Source: Lanius collurio (lineage: Eukaryota > Chordata > Aves > Passeriformes > Laniidae). From it: DNA of 64,000 nt. The DNA lies in contig JACBWW010000015.1 of the NCBI GenBank assembly GCA_020086605.1, positions 5,165,721 through 5,229,720 of the forward strand, read 5' to 3'. The position numbers and the translations under genes are program-made. Below are positions 1-13,562 of this stretch, piece after piece (position 1 is the first letter of the stretch; each line of letters begins with the position of its first letter). Below the pieces are notes generated by a model. It was not told the origin of the DNA. It saw only the letters and a program-made list of their open reading frames with translations, and searched no databases.

Positions 1-3000
1 TGAATCACATGCATATATATGTATATAAATTTTATATCTGACTTCTTTTTTTGACATATTCATTCAGCATGTATAATTCCTTTTCATTGGCATTTCTTTT
101 TTCTCTATAGAAATTTATATAAATATGAAAAAAAAGTATAATAATAATTAAACTATATTTGAAAAATGTGGAATTCTGTTTCCAAGAAAAAAAAAATCAT
201 TAGTCTTCTATCTGTCAGCATTCTTTTGTTTTGAGACTTCTCTTTTTGGAGTATAAATAGCATGTGCATTGTACAGCCATTCAGTACTGAAAGGGAACTG
301 CTAATGCTAGTTTACAAAGAACTGGATTTTACTCAGCAGCAGTTCTTATTAAGTCAAGGTACTAGCCAGAAAGTAACTTGGCCTTTAAAGCCAGTTAATC
401 CTCAAATTCAGACATCTATAGATATGAGGGGAATATAGAAAAATATGACACAAGATTGCATGTCACTTTTTATGATGACAAAAAATTTTTAATCCAAGCT
501 TAGTTTGTCATTTGCTTCATGTGACAGTATTTGGCAAGGAGCTACAGTTTGAACTGACATGCAGAATGGATGCAGCACATATGGAGGTACTCCAAAGATG
601 GAGTTGAATTGTCCATGCTACTTTATGTATCTGACAACATTCCCATGTAAAAATATACTATTAGTCTTCTCTCCTTTTTTTGCCTGATCCTGCATTAGAA
701 TATGATAGCTTGCATTTAACAGCAAGAGTTTTTTTTGAATCTCACTCAGTATAGAAATAGGATAACCTATGTCCTTTGGAAAGATTGGCAGTCTGGCTTC
801 TCCAGTCTGGAATCCCACTGCAGTTTCCTGGAAGTTGTAGGTTAAAAATGCACCAATGTCCAACATGATTTTAAAAATGCACCAATGTCCAACATGATTT
901 TACACCTTTCGAGGTTTTCTTCTCGGGCCTGTTCTTGCCTTCTCATGTGTCCTATTTTACTGTGATAGCGTACAGCCCAAATACTCTCATATTTATTTCA
1001 AATTGTGTGTGCTTCTGAAAGTTCTTCAGAACTTCACCTTTCTCCTCCCATGTGGCCCACAAATGGATTTCTCTGAAAAAAGAGACCTACAAAACCCAGG
1101 AATTTTTATGTTGAGGGCTAATGGAGAGCAATTTGTATAGCTTTGATTAGAAACCAGAGGTTCTGGAGAAGCATAAGTCTGTCATAAGTCTGTCAAATGA
1201 TTCCACTGGGTGTTTTTAATTTGATGATTTAAAAAATCCAAAACAAATATTTGTAGGATTTTCTTCTGTTGAATTCAAAGAATGGACTTCAATCTTGTAT
1301 GCAGAAGGCTGTATTTGTTTCAGTTAAGCGCTGACTCCCACTGTACTCAATCACATTTAAAGATCTAATATTTTTGTCTGAATTGCATTTCTCTGATCCA
1401 CCCTGTGCAAGGGGATGATGAGAATCTATACAGTCTATAAGTACACCAGGAAATGAATTATGACTCAGAACTACAATTTCTCTTGTGTTTTACCTTCATG
1501 TTGTATAGGACTGTGGGACTACTCCACTGGTCTGTATGGAGCAGATTACTTGCTGTTGTTTACATGGCCATGTGCTTTGGCTAGCAAGTATCATAACCTC
1601 CCCCTCAAGCATGTCTGTGGGGAGAGAGAGGGAAAAATAATCAATATTCAATTTGGTGGACATATTACTAATAAGCTTATTCATGAAAAGTAATATGCTG
1701 CTTGTGAAGGCTAAAAAATTGTCTTTAAAGTATGGTCTCTTACAAATAGCAGCAGAACCTATCTTTTGAACTACTAGTCCAGTGATTCAGTATTCCAATC
1801 AAGGTATTCTTTGGAAAACAAAGAACACAGCTCAAGCATGAAAAACATTTCTCTTAAAATTACTTTTCCATGTCCAAGAGCTGAATGTATTGAATATGGT
1901 ATCATATGGTGTATCATGTCATGTCAATTTTGGTTCTGAACAAAACATTACTTTCTATGTAATTAAATTAAATATGAGAACTAACACTTCCTTACATCTC
2001 CTTAAGCATTCTCCAATTTCCATATCTCCTTATCTTAAAATTCTCCTTATCTCTATAAACCCAGTCAATGAAAAGTCATAACAATGTATTTTTACTCCAG
2101 TAGTACAAGAAAAAGAAACATTACAGAACTAAAGTAGCAAGAGTACATCCTATAAACGCAATCTTCATTTTTTTTGACAGCTTTTTGCTGCCAACCCAAG
2201 CTGAGCACCAGTTTTAAAAATATCCCAGATTACTCTCTGTATTCAAAGACCATATTTCCAAATGAAGTGAAATTAGATTGTCCTTTTATTTGTTGCATGC
2301 TGAAAATCATTAAGCAAATGTGAATGCCTTCAGAAACATACCTGCCTTGGTGCCTGTCACAATGTGCTAGATGTGAAAACTATGATTGATATAGAAAAAT
2401 AAACACATTAAAAGAAAACAGTTCATTTTCAGCTGCTGGTCTTTATTAAAAGCTTACACTAAAGGCAACCTATAAAGATTTAGTAAAATATGCATTGGCA
2501 GCAGTAGAAAACTTTCAATTCTACTAATAAATATGCTGCAACTACAGCTGAGATCTGTGTGAGTTACATGGTTTTATAGGCACAATTGGGCCTTTCTAAA
2601 CACATTGCAATATAAAATAGAAGGTTAACAGTAAGATTTTCTCTTCTAGGTAAGTATAAGTATTCCTATAGGAAGTAATGTACATGCTTTAGAACTCCAA
2701 GTATAGATTTAAACAGCTTTGTTTATCTTTTTTCAGATCCAGACCTACATGTACTACTTTGCAACAGAAAGCAAGCTGGTTGATTTCCATGGGAGGAAAA
2801 TGCAATTCTTTTCCTTTTACAGCAAACTCTGGTTTATATGACTAGTATCACCTCAAATCAATATCAGAGTTAGTGAGGACAAGATCACTTTCTATGCAAT
2901 ATGTGCACATGCAAATATGCAGATGCTTCCAGATAAATTCTTGAAAATGCCAATGAAGTACTAATTGAGAGCTGATTACCCATTGCATGTGTGAGATCTG

Positions 3001-6000
3001 GTAAACTGAGCAGCAAGTGCCATAATACCTTATTCTGGGGATTTTAATCACCCAAATAAATACTGACACAAGGTGATAACAAGTCTCTTTCTTCTTTCAG
3101 TGATTAAGCACAATTGGACTCATACCTTCTGATTTCTTCGTAATAAATGCAAAACTACTCAGAACTAGAAGAAAGACTCAAGATGTCATTAGCTGCCACT
3201 TTTTTAGTAAAGTTTGATTAGTTCTAGTCAGTAGAATCTTTTATTGACCTTGTGAAGGCTGAGAAAGGAACTCTGTCACATCCATCAGATTTAACAGAAA
3301 GAAAGATTATTATCTCTTTGGATTCAGTTTAGTTTTGGCTTTTGCTCCTGTTTCCCAAACCTTTGTTTGAAGCTCAGATGGAAGAAGAGAATTAATTAAC
3401 TAAATGAAGGGAGGCCCATATTAAATAGAGAGAAGTATCTGGTTGCCAATATTCTTGTGAATTTGATTTTTGGAGGTCATGAAAGCATAACTGGAAATCT
3501 GAGCAGCTACTCCCACAGAAGTGATACTAGTTCTGATTTTTATTTGCAATCTTCTAGTGGAGAGAGGCTCTCAGAAGAGACAACAGTTTCTGTTCCAGCC
3601 CTTCAGAGAGCCAACAGACACACAAGGCTCCCAGCACAGAGGCTTGCATCTCACTATTTCTCTTTGACAGTATGCATACTACTGATGGAAATATTTTAAT
3701 GTAAAAACACCCTTGCTTCTAGAGGCTCTCTTCTACAAAGCCATTTTATATTGTGAATAAAAATAGATCTTACATTATAAAAAGCACTTAAACTAACAGT
3801 CCACTTGAACTTTCCTAATACTGTTTTGTTATACTCATGAGGCCATGTAACTATGCAGAGTAGTTTGCACATTCTCAGCATCCATGGAGTTTTCTTCAAA
3901 GAATCATCTTTTTGGTTGAGAAATGAAATGAATAATGTAACAGCCCTCTCCTCAACTTTCATGTCTGAGACACATTAGTATACACATACTTAATGGTTAT
4001 GTGATCTGAGGCAAAATTTTCAATCAGAGGATACCTATGGATTGTTTCTAAGACTGATTCAAATTGGTGATAGAAAGAAAAACTTAAATTAAACTAAAAG
4101 GGGAGAGAAAGGCAAAAAAATGGCTGAAGAAAAAGAGATGGCAGTAATATAAAACCTATTTATATTTCCATTTTAAAAAGTATGATAAAACAAAAAATAT
4201 TTTGCTATTGCCTACATTTTCTCAGCAAAGTATGCTATTCTGAGACATCATAAAATAGGATTTTTGTAGGATTGTTTCTTTCTTATCATGATAGACTAAT
4301 TTTATCCGGAAATAGCTTTGTATGTTCACTTATTCAACATAACAAATTCTAGACTAAGTTCTCATACTTTTGGCATTCCAGACATGAAAACATAGGTCCT
4401 AAAACTGTTTGGAGACTGAATGGCACAGGGATTATGAATTGTGCACAAGCACCTTCCTTTAGACAATAGAGTAATAAATCTTCAGGTTTTCTTGCCCATT
4501 TCCTAGCAAACCAAGGCTTTGAATAATGTCCCAAATAAGGTTGTTTTTGTTGCTTGTATTTGTATATATATCTATGAATTTCTTGTTGAAATTGTCTTGG
4601 GGAATCACCCCGAGATAGAAATATACCTTTATTTAAAAAATAGGGAAGCTGTTTTTCAAAGTCAAGATATTAACTCTATCTATATGGAAGTATAACGAAA
4701 TGTATGGAAATTTAAGTGCTTGTTTATCATACTGTGTTGAAATGCAACTTATGATATTTTGCTATTGTTTAATTCCATTTGGTTAAAAATCATGAAGCTC
4801 TAAAAACATTGAATATTATTTACACACTATTGGATCTGGCTTGGTTTCCTTGTTTGATAATGCTTGTGTATTCTCATGATTGATTCTGTGCATATTCATT
4901 TAAATTCTTTCTATCTAAGAGATTGTTTATGCTTGTATACTTCATTGAAAGTGAACATAAAAAAGTAAATTGTTGTGGTTGACCCAATTTCATTCAAAAG
5001 ACAAGCCACTGATGAAAGAACAAGTAATCAGAAACTACAGCAAAAGTATTTTCCAAATAAAATGCCTTCACCAAAATCACTAAGTGGGAAGCTTGATGTG
5101 ATTTTGAATTCCTAGATAGTCCCTTTGTTTACATGGCAGACTTATACCTAAGGTTCTAATATACTGCCTGGTAGTTTTATTTCAGGAGATATAAAGTAAA
5201 GAGTCTGAGTATAGAGTGTAAGTTATTTGGACTAACAAGGGAATAATGGGATAGGCATTAACTGGCATAAGAACATCCTGCCTTTTTCACATTTAGATAT
5301 CTAGAAAAATATGCTTAAAAAGTATTGCTTCATATCTGACTCATAAAAATCACTTTAATTTGGTTTTTCTCTTATATAAAATACGCTGGATAATTCTGCT
5401 AAACAGAGTGCATGAAAACTAAGAATGTCCTGCAGAATTCAAAACTGGTACAAAAGAGGTATCTTTTCTTAGGTGAGATAAACAATATAAGAAAATGAAC
5501 ATTAGTACAGTCAGAAGTAATATTTTTTTTTTTTTTGTTCTGACAGACCACAGCTTAGAACTGTGAGTTGCGTACTAGTATTTTCAATACACAAGATGGT
5601 AGTGATTCCATGCTGGCTCTGTGAATCAGGAACCCTTTCTGTTTCAATGTGTGACCACAAAAGAGTTGTGAACCTGCATTCAGTTACATTTGCAAATGCA
5701 TTTTACTGCATAATGGTAAATATTGAAAGATTTTTTTTTTTAAGTATAATTCAAAGGAATTTATTTGTCCTTGTCTCATCCTCTTAAGGTTAAACATCAA
5801 TAACTAGAACCTGTAATATCTGAGAACAGCATACATTAAATATGGCTGATAAATGTACTGCAAACATGGTTCCTTTCATATCTTAAATAGTAATTAAAGG
5901 AAATAGGGAAAAAGCTGTTTCCTTGTAAATTTCTCACATCCTTGCATGTGTCACTTTGCAGGAGGCCGCTTCTTTGGAAAGTCCAACAAAACGAAGGTTT

Positions 6001-6251
6001 TGTGATTCAGTTAAATCCAAATGTAAATTTCTCAAGTAACTCTACTTTTTATGATGATATATTTTTGCACATTGAAAAGATTCATATAAAAGAGCTTAAT
6101 AGGATTTTTCTTATTGAAGAAAGAAGTTAATAAAACTGAAATAAAGCCAGGAGAGACCATAAGAATAGTCAAGATGAAACAGCCCATTTGAAAATTAGGT
6201 TTATATTTGCTTTGTTCCTCTCTTGCTTTATCCAATATCCAACCCTGCATT
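1..6251. other. AT-rich single-copy DNA, no gene seen
   Basis: This stretch is AT-rich with short open frames of 60-100 codons at most, none with a recognisable domain, and stops are dense in all frames. It carries a TATA-like motif at 252-260, an 11-bp tandem doublet at 1172-1193, a 29-bp tandem doublet at 842-899 and a 14-base T run at 5523-5536. I see no CR1 fragment and no splice-site pair framing an open frame. Intergenic or intronic DNA is the simplest reading. Confidence 0.7.
842..899. repeat. Tandem duplication, 29 bp x 2, perfect
   Basis: Bases 842-870 and 871-899 are identical 29-mers, each beginning TTAAAAATGCACC and ending CAACATGATT. Two perfect adjacent copies in otherwise unique DNA indicate a recent local duplication such as replication slippage. 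No function is implied. Confidence 0.95.
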
Positions 6252-6315
6252 AAAAAAAACCCAAACAAACAAACAAAAACCAAACCAAACCAAACCAAAA
6301 CAAAACAAAAAAAAA
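6252..6315. repeat. A-rich simple repeat, (CAAA)n / (CCAAA)n
   Basis: This is a degenerate microsatellite of CAAA units followed by about four CCAAA units and an A-rich end. The complementary strand reads as TTTGG/TTTG repeats, which explains a low-complexity open frame rich in Phe, Val, Leu and Gly on the minus strand. It is not a telomeric hexamer. Confidence 0.9.
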
Positions 6316-7925
6316 GGACAAATAAACAAAAACACCACAACCTAATACTAAAACTACTACCTATTTATAGGATTTACAGGCACATAGAAAATAGCTCAAT
6401 TCAAACCTAGTTCTCCTTCCTTGAATTCTTTGGTGGTTTTCTTTACCAAACTTCAGTTTCTGCACTGACTACAACCTCTAAAATCCAGTTAAAAATACAC
6501 AGGACAGATAAAGGCACTAGAGGGAGACATGAGCACGTTGGCTTAGTCAGTGCATTAACATAATAATGTTTAAGTGTTGTGAAAAATGAAACATTAGCTC
6601 TGAAGGAAGACTTTAGATACCAACAGTGTAAGGGTTTAATATATGATTGGTAACAATTTTTGAGCACTAATGAATATTACAGATCTCAAAAGGTAAATCA
6701 AGTTGCTTACTACCAAATGAAACTTCCACTAACAAACCAGCAATTGGAAATATTCTTTCAAATGTACTACAATATACTAGTTGCAAACTTTAACACCAAA
6801 GTACAAGGTGAAGAAAACATGTTCTGAGGTTCTCTACTAGCTCTCCTGTTTAATTCTGCCCATATATCTTTTTTCTGTATACAAAGTTTTATCTGGTCTA
6901 GGCACTATTTGAGAAAAGATACAGACTGATGCCAGACAACTGTGTGACATTCCAACAGAGATTTTTTCACGGAAGAAAATTTTCATTTTCATCTGCAGAC
7001 CATTTTAGAAGTGAAAGATACAGATTTTCCTGTAAGTTTATGATTTAAGCTAAAATGTCAACACCTATTTTTATAACCTCATTGGGTAAACTATAATAAA
7101 TACATTGTATTATTACTGTAATTACAATTATTTTTGTTTTCGTTTACAATTAGTTTTGTTTTTATTTAGTTACTTGAGAGATCACTTTACATCCAGCCCT
7201 CTAACCTACTAATGGACACATGGAACTTGGACAGTTTCTAAGAATCTAAGCTTTAACTGGTAAAGCAATCAGATAAGGTCCAAACATTTTGTGACCTGTA
7301 ATGGGATATTGAAAGATCCATACAATTTGTTTGTGCAAGCCATCTGTATAAAATCAGAATGCTTGCCCAAAGACATGCTCAAATCAGATAATCTTCTCAG
7401 CCACATTCAGCTGTTTGAGAATAAAATACTGTTTTCTACTGCTTTGTCTGCTTTCTCTAATTCCATCAGCAACATTGATTTGTGCATGTAGAACATGATT
7501 CGGACATAGTCTTTTAAAAACATAATATGTTTATTTGACATATGTAATACTTTTTACTGTAGTTATTTGAGGGTTTCTTCAGGGTAATTAAAATATCTTT
7601 TTCTGCTATACTAACCATGTTAAATTTTTATGTAAATCAGTGTTGATAGGCAGTGCTGCCCAATGAAACAATAAGATTTGGGAACTATGTACTTTAAAGA
7701 GAAATTTAACTTTTACTAATAGCTCTATGACTGGCTTTGGATAATTTTTTAATGGTCTCTCGGAGAGAATGGTCACAATACTTACAGCTTCATTTCCAAG
7801 AAAGCAATTTTTGTGTTCTCTCTGGATAATGCCAGCTTACCAACTCTTGAGATAACATATGTCAAGCTCAAAAATTGTTTCTGGAAATTAAGGAGTTTAT
7901 TAATGTACCACATATCAGCTGTCCC

Positions 7926-7994
7926 CAAAACAAAGAGAGCCAAAGAGAAAAGAAAGCAAACAAAACAAAAAGAAAAGAAAATAAACAAAACAAG
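7926..7994. repeat. A-rich purine tract, (AAAC/AAAG)n
   Basis: A run built almost entirely of A with interspersed G and C (AAAACAAAG, AAAGAAAAG and AAACAAAAC-type units). It is low-complexity sequence, and the short open frames over it on both strands are artefacts of composition. Confidence 0.8.
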
Positions 7995-8360
7995 GTGGCC
8001 AAGGGCATGTAATAGGAAGACACATATAGATTCCTATCTATAATGTGTGCTTTTGCCTGTATCTGTATGACTTTTTGACAACCAGATGTGTTCTGTTATT
8101 CTAGTTATATGTGATGCATAAGTTTATTTGTCTGTCCTTATAACATAAGAAAATATCTTCCAACAAATTGGAAAAGTAAATTACTAGATTCCTGCTCCTA
8201 CTCTGTTTCACCTTGATAGACAGTGCTCAGTACAGGTCAGAAAACAAACAGTACAAAACTCTCACTGAAACACTGACAGCACATCTTATCTGTATTTCTC
8301 TAGTGGAAAAGTGGGGCTACCAATCTGTACATCTTTTAACTATGAGTTGTCAATAATTAA

Positions 8361-8394
8361 TATCTTTACATCATTTTGCAATGATGTAAAGATA
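8361..8394. repeat. Perfect inverted repeat: 15-bp stem, 4-base loop
   Basis: The left arm 8361-8375 (TATCTTTACATCATT) is the exact reverse complement of the right arm 8380-8394, separated by TTGC. The neighbouring bases do not extend the pairing. It could form a cruciform, or an RNA hairpin if transcribed. The stem is too short for a typical microRNA precursor. Confidence 0.85.
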
Positions 8395-11300
8395 CAGGTC
8401 AATGCCTTGATCATTAGCAGGTTTTAATCAAATTAAGAAATAAAGACAAATTCTATATATTATTTTCTAGGTTGATTTGTCACTTAAATAAGGTCATCTT
8501 TTAGTAATTAAAATATAGAAATAGGCAAAGACATATATTGATAATCTTATCTATATATACAGTATCATAATGTTAAGTTGATGGTTGATAATGCCCTACA
8601 AAAGGTATTTCTAATTATTCAATTCGAAAGCAAGTATAAGAACTATGAAAAAAAGTCTCAGAATGCAGGAAACCATTCAAAAGGCATTAAAAAAAACATC
8701 AGCTCAGTAGAATAAAAGACTAAAAGCATAGTCTATTTTGTTAGAGCCAGAGTCTACATGCTTGAGGAAAAGCATAATGTAAATAACTGCTAAACTTTTT
8801 CATGATTAAGTTTATTCTTGTTGACTGTAAAACACTAACTTCTAAGAGCATGATAATTCCATGGACTTAGTTCCAAGAAGGTTTTCCAAAAAATCTGCTC
8901 TTTGAACCCAGGATACAGATACTTTTGTCAGAAGAAATAGAAATATAAGTAAAAAATAATTATTATACATAAAATATTAATCAGATGTTGGATTTTGTTT
9001 TCAGTATCCTGGATGAACTGGGATTTATGATTAGTCATACATTCATCCAATATCATGATGACCATTTAATTACTTATAATTTTTGACATCAGCAGCAGGA
9101 GACCCTAAGAACATTTTTGCCTTTAGTAAAAGTGTAGCCAGGCTTCTCAGCTCGGGAACTGCTTGGCATTATACAGAATTCTGGCTTGAACCTGTTGTTC
9201 CCATCCAGATGAGTTTTCTAGTTCTATGGTTTGGGGAGTCCTTCACTTCCTACTTGGAAAAAAAAGACCTTCCTAAGCAGATGACCACCTTCAGAAAACA
9301 AGATTCAGAATGTTTTTGACCAAAACCACAGCAGAAGGGAAGTAGTTATTACTAGGTAAACTAAGCCTAACTCTTTGCTACCTTTCATTCCCAAATACTT
9401 ATCATCTTTCTATGAGTTTTTGCTATGTTCATAATTCATGCTATGCATTACATGAGGAGCTCGAATTCTAGTTCAGTGTTCAGAATTTAACCTCTGTGCA
9501 TTCTCATTAAACCTTGTACATGTGTCTTCCATACCGTAAATTCAATTACCTATGTTTTCATATTCAAACACCATAAAAGGCATCTCAGGTAACACTAGAT
9601 TACATCTTGGGAATAATAGACACCTATTTAACAGATACACAATAATCATTACCGTAAAAATGCACTGTGCTCAATGGGAACAACTTCTACATCTTTGAAA
9701 GAAAATATCCTCCATTTTTGAAAGTGTGCCTTTGCTGTCAATCTAATGCTGTACAAATGAAAGCTCCACAAGAACATGGTTAGGTTGCCAGGGTTTTTCA
9801 TTCATTCTTTTCTAAGGAGGCATGAAAACATGGAAATCTTCTTTAAAAAATACATTCTGATTTAAAAAATAAAAATTAAAATAGCTTAACCGTGCTTTCT
9901 GAATTAAAAGCAACGTCTGTAGTGTCAGCAATTGTCCTAGTGTCAGTTTATGCACTAGGTACAGTATAGTAGGATCCCAGTATTTTCACTAGGAGGTGGA
10001 TTCACGCAGATACCTTATAAAGAGCCTAAGATAAATACCTGCAGTTGGTTTCTGCAATTATGGCTACAGCAGGCTCTACCGCAGTGTTCAACTCACTAAC
10101 CTACCCTGTCAGCTCTGGGAAACTGTAATAGCCCTGCAAATATTTTGTCTAGATGCCTCTGAGCACTCACTGGATATTCAGGTGACTTGAGTTTACTCTG
10201 TGGTTAACTATTTGTACCTAATGTATTGCTTTGTTGTAACTTGATTAAAAAATGCTTCATAGGGATTGGCTGTTACAAGCTTACTTTCTCCCTGAAGTGT
10301 AAGATATTTATAATTTAAAATACCATTTAACTGGTGTTGGGAGCCTTATGCAAAGACAGGCTGTTGATTTTAGTGTAATTCATGCTATTTATTTAATACA
10401 GTGGCCCTATAAACTCAGGAAATGTCAGAAAAACTTGATGCTTTATTTACCTTACAGTATAGCTCTATACTATAGGTCCATTAAATGTCATAAAGACTGT
10501 CCCAATTAGTTAAACTCTTGGAGGGATTACATGCATGTTCTGGTCACTTATTAGCCAGAAGAAAATCACTTTGAAGCTTGAGAGCCATGAGCTGAAGACA
10601 TGCTAAATACAAGCTCTTGTATATCTCCAACATGTTGGTAGATTAGACTTACTAAAACTTTTTATAGATTTATAGGGCCATTTTGGAACAGCTGTTTTAA
10701 ATGCAGCTACTAATCAGCTTGGAGTGGCCTAAGCTGTTATTTGGGGAATTTAGTTTTTTTGAAAACTGGTTTAAAAAAACCAAGCTATGTATCACATGCA
10801 GAGAGTTGCATTAATTAATCTAACCAAAAAGTGTTTCACATGCATAAAGGTAGTATAATAGTTAATTTTTTTTCAAATCAAAACCTTCACTGAAGTTTAT
10901 GCTTTCTGATACAGAGCTTTCATAATTTTATGTCAAGGTGGTAAATCCACAGAAAGTTTTTAGAACACAAAATAAATGAAGGCTATGGTAAGGGACATTT
11001 CTCTTTATCAGTTTGGAATTTCCACTAACAAAAATCTCAGATCTTTAGAATTAACATTTAAATATTTTCTAGCTAGGAAATACCATAAGTTGAAATGTAA
11101 TTTTGTGACAATAAACAGTCACAAACCAAGCATTCAGGTTTTGGATTTGTAATCAGTTAATTAAAATAGCACACTTGACTCGTAATTGCCATCTTTGAGA
11201 CTGTTAAACTAAAGTTTAGACTTTCAAAATTATGAACTCATGCTAAAAACATCTTTTCAAATGCTTTTTATAGCTGATGATTTTTAAATTTTAAAATTAT

Positions 11301-13540
11301 GGTTTAGCAATATAATAATAACTATGAGGGTTCAAAATATCATTTAATTTTTAAAAGAGAGATGTTATCATTTTTCTTATTACTGTTTATAGAGGGATTT
11401 GCAATAAAATTATGAAACTTCTTTAAATCTCCATAGTGAAAAACAGGACGACAAATGTCGTGTCTCAAAATACTTACAGTTAAAGTAAACGGAACAAAAA
11501 TCAGCATGAGGAAAAATACTTAGGAATGAAAGCTGTTGTTTCCAGGGGATAAATTAAACAAATCAGCAAGTTACACAATTCCATGCTTCCCATTTTATTT
11601 TTAGCAAAAATGACCATGCACAGAGCACAAAACTATTAAGGCTTCATTTCACTAAAAGAAATCTGAATCATCCTAGAAAATAACAAAGAAATTGCTTAAA
11701 AATAGATAAAATCTTTTGTCCCTACTGCCTTTTCAGAAATTCTTTTGAAAATTTGTAACACATTGGGTTTAAATGTCATGAGCTTGTGTTTGTGTTTTGC
11801 AGTTAAATCTAACAGGTCACACATTTGTTTGAGTACTAGAAAAATCAAATGCTGAACAGAAAACTGATAGTGAAGCCCAGTTCAGTTGCTGAATCACAGG
11901 GCACTTCCGTGACTGCACCAGAGTTACATAGCAAACGAAAATGGTCTAGAAATAAAGTACTGGATACAATCATATATGTGTATTTTACTGGTGTCCTAAA
12001 GGGACACTATTGAAAAGAATAACTGATAAGGGCAGTTTCATTTGAAGCTATCACTAGCTATCAAGGTCAGTTGCTTCATTTCTCTGAAAATTTGGTTTTC
12101 TTCGATTTTGATGATGTGTGATGTGTGACGTTGTTTCTGTAGTCAAACCAGAAGTTAGACAAAAGGACCTTATTATAACATTCAAAAATAATATTTGCTA
12201 CCTTGTCTGATGCCATTGGCCTTCTGTGATGGCAGTTTAGCTTATTGAGCCAGAAGAAACTTGTCTATTTAAAATATTTGTAGCATCATTATTCCAGACA
12301 CATAAAAGAGCATTATTTTATTGATAAATTCTACTGGGAATTCATACTGACAGGGACAAGCCATTAGCAATAATCAAGCTATGAATATACTTGGCCTTGT
12401 CATTGAAAGAGAAAGTAGAGGAGAATATTTACACAGCCACGTACTCCTTTTGTTTCTCAACAAACAGAAGACTCTTGTTCACAAAAAAGTGTGAAACTAG
12501 AACATGATGCAGAATGTTTAAAGTAATTGGGTATAGGATCTGGTGCCTAGAAAAAGGAGTTTTTTTCTCCACTGACAGTAGTTACTGTTATATTTACACT
12601 TCAATATATTCTTTCTAGCTGTCCTAGAAATATTTTGTCTGTCCTATACTTTGCATGCTACATAGCTTATCATTTGTCATATGTTAACTTGAAAAATTAG
12701 TTAATCATACTTCCAGTTCTTTCCTTGTTTAAGATTTGACATTGCTTTAAAATGTGAGAAATACCATCCAGATAGTATAATTAATTCATGTTTTGGTTTT
12801 GACCTGTGAAGAAACTGTTTCTGGAATTCATAGATTCGTGTAGTACCTTATATTTCAAGTGTGCCTTTAAAGTTTCTGTCACTTGGAGTTCCTTCCCTAG
12901 ATCTTTACCTCTGACTCTGGCACTAAAACCCTGTCAAATCAAGGATAACCAACACATTTAAATACTTTTATCTACCAGTTCAGTTACAAAGTGTTGTCGT
13001 TAGAATTTTGCTGGATTCTGTGTAGCAGCTGAGAGAACAGAGGGATTTTTTTTCCATTTGCCTTTTTGGAAGAGATAATTCTTTTAATAATGCAAGAAGT
13101 ATGTTCTGTTTTCAGTCATGTTTTTCTGAGTCAAGAGCTGTTTCAGTCAAGGGGATTTAGTCCAATGAGAAGACTACATTAAATGCATTCTTAATTTCTT
13201 CTGAACCATACAGTGTTATTTCATGTGTTTTCATGTCTGTCAGACATTTTGTAGAAAAAGAATGGAAGGAATAAACTAGAATATAATGTATCCATTTAGA
13301 GTTCTGCTTTATGGCATATTGACTTGAAAGCTAGATTTTCCACTCTAGAAAATGTTTCCAGAACCTTGCAAGATGAGGTAACACTCAGCATTTTTGAGGA
13401 AAGAAAATCACACAGATCACCAAAATGTAAATTATTAAATTTAAAGAATTGCTAAAATCAAATGAAGGCTGTAGTTGATAACATGATTGCAGTTTCTGTA
13501 CCCCAAAACATTTTAAATGACACTAGACAATGAAGATGAT

Positions 13541-13562
13541 GTTTGTTTGTTTGTTTGTTTTT
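13541..13562. repeat. (GTTT)5 microsatellite
   Basis: Five GTTT units followed by TT. An ordinary tetranucleotide microsatellite. Confidence 0.95.

Larger units (their letters stand above)
6316..13540. other. AT-rich single-copy DNA, no gene seen
   Basis: No CR1 fragment and no supported gene. An A-rich purine tract lies at 7926-7994 and a perfect hairpin at 8361-8394. The section at about 10320-10860 has few simple repeats and contains an E-box CAGCTG and several TAAT-core homeodomain-like sites, so it could be a conserved noncoding element. That is speculative without an alignment. Confidence 0.65.

Noticed and set aside
3457..3699. Ser/Arg-rich 80-codon frame that looks protein-like
   Set aside because: It has no good acceptor before it, no donor within it, and starts from a non-ATG codon. 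It cannot be separated from chance.
6252..6315. Telomere-like repeat
   Set aside because: The minus strand has TTTGG units, not TTAGGG, and the tract is short and impure.
6032..6340. Minus-strand 102-codon frame rich in Phe, Leu and Val
   Set aside because: Its membrane-like look comes from the TTTGG/TTTG simple repeat at 6252-6315.
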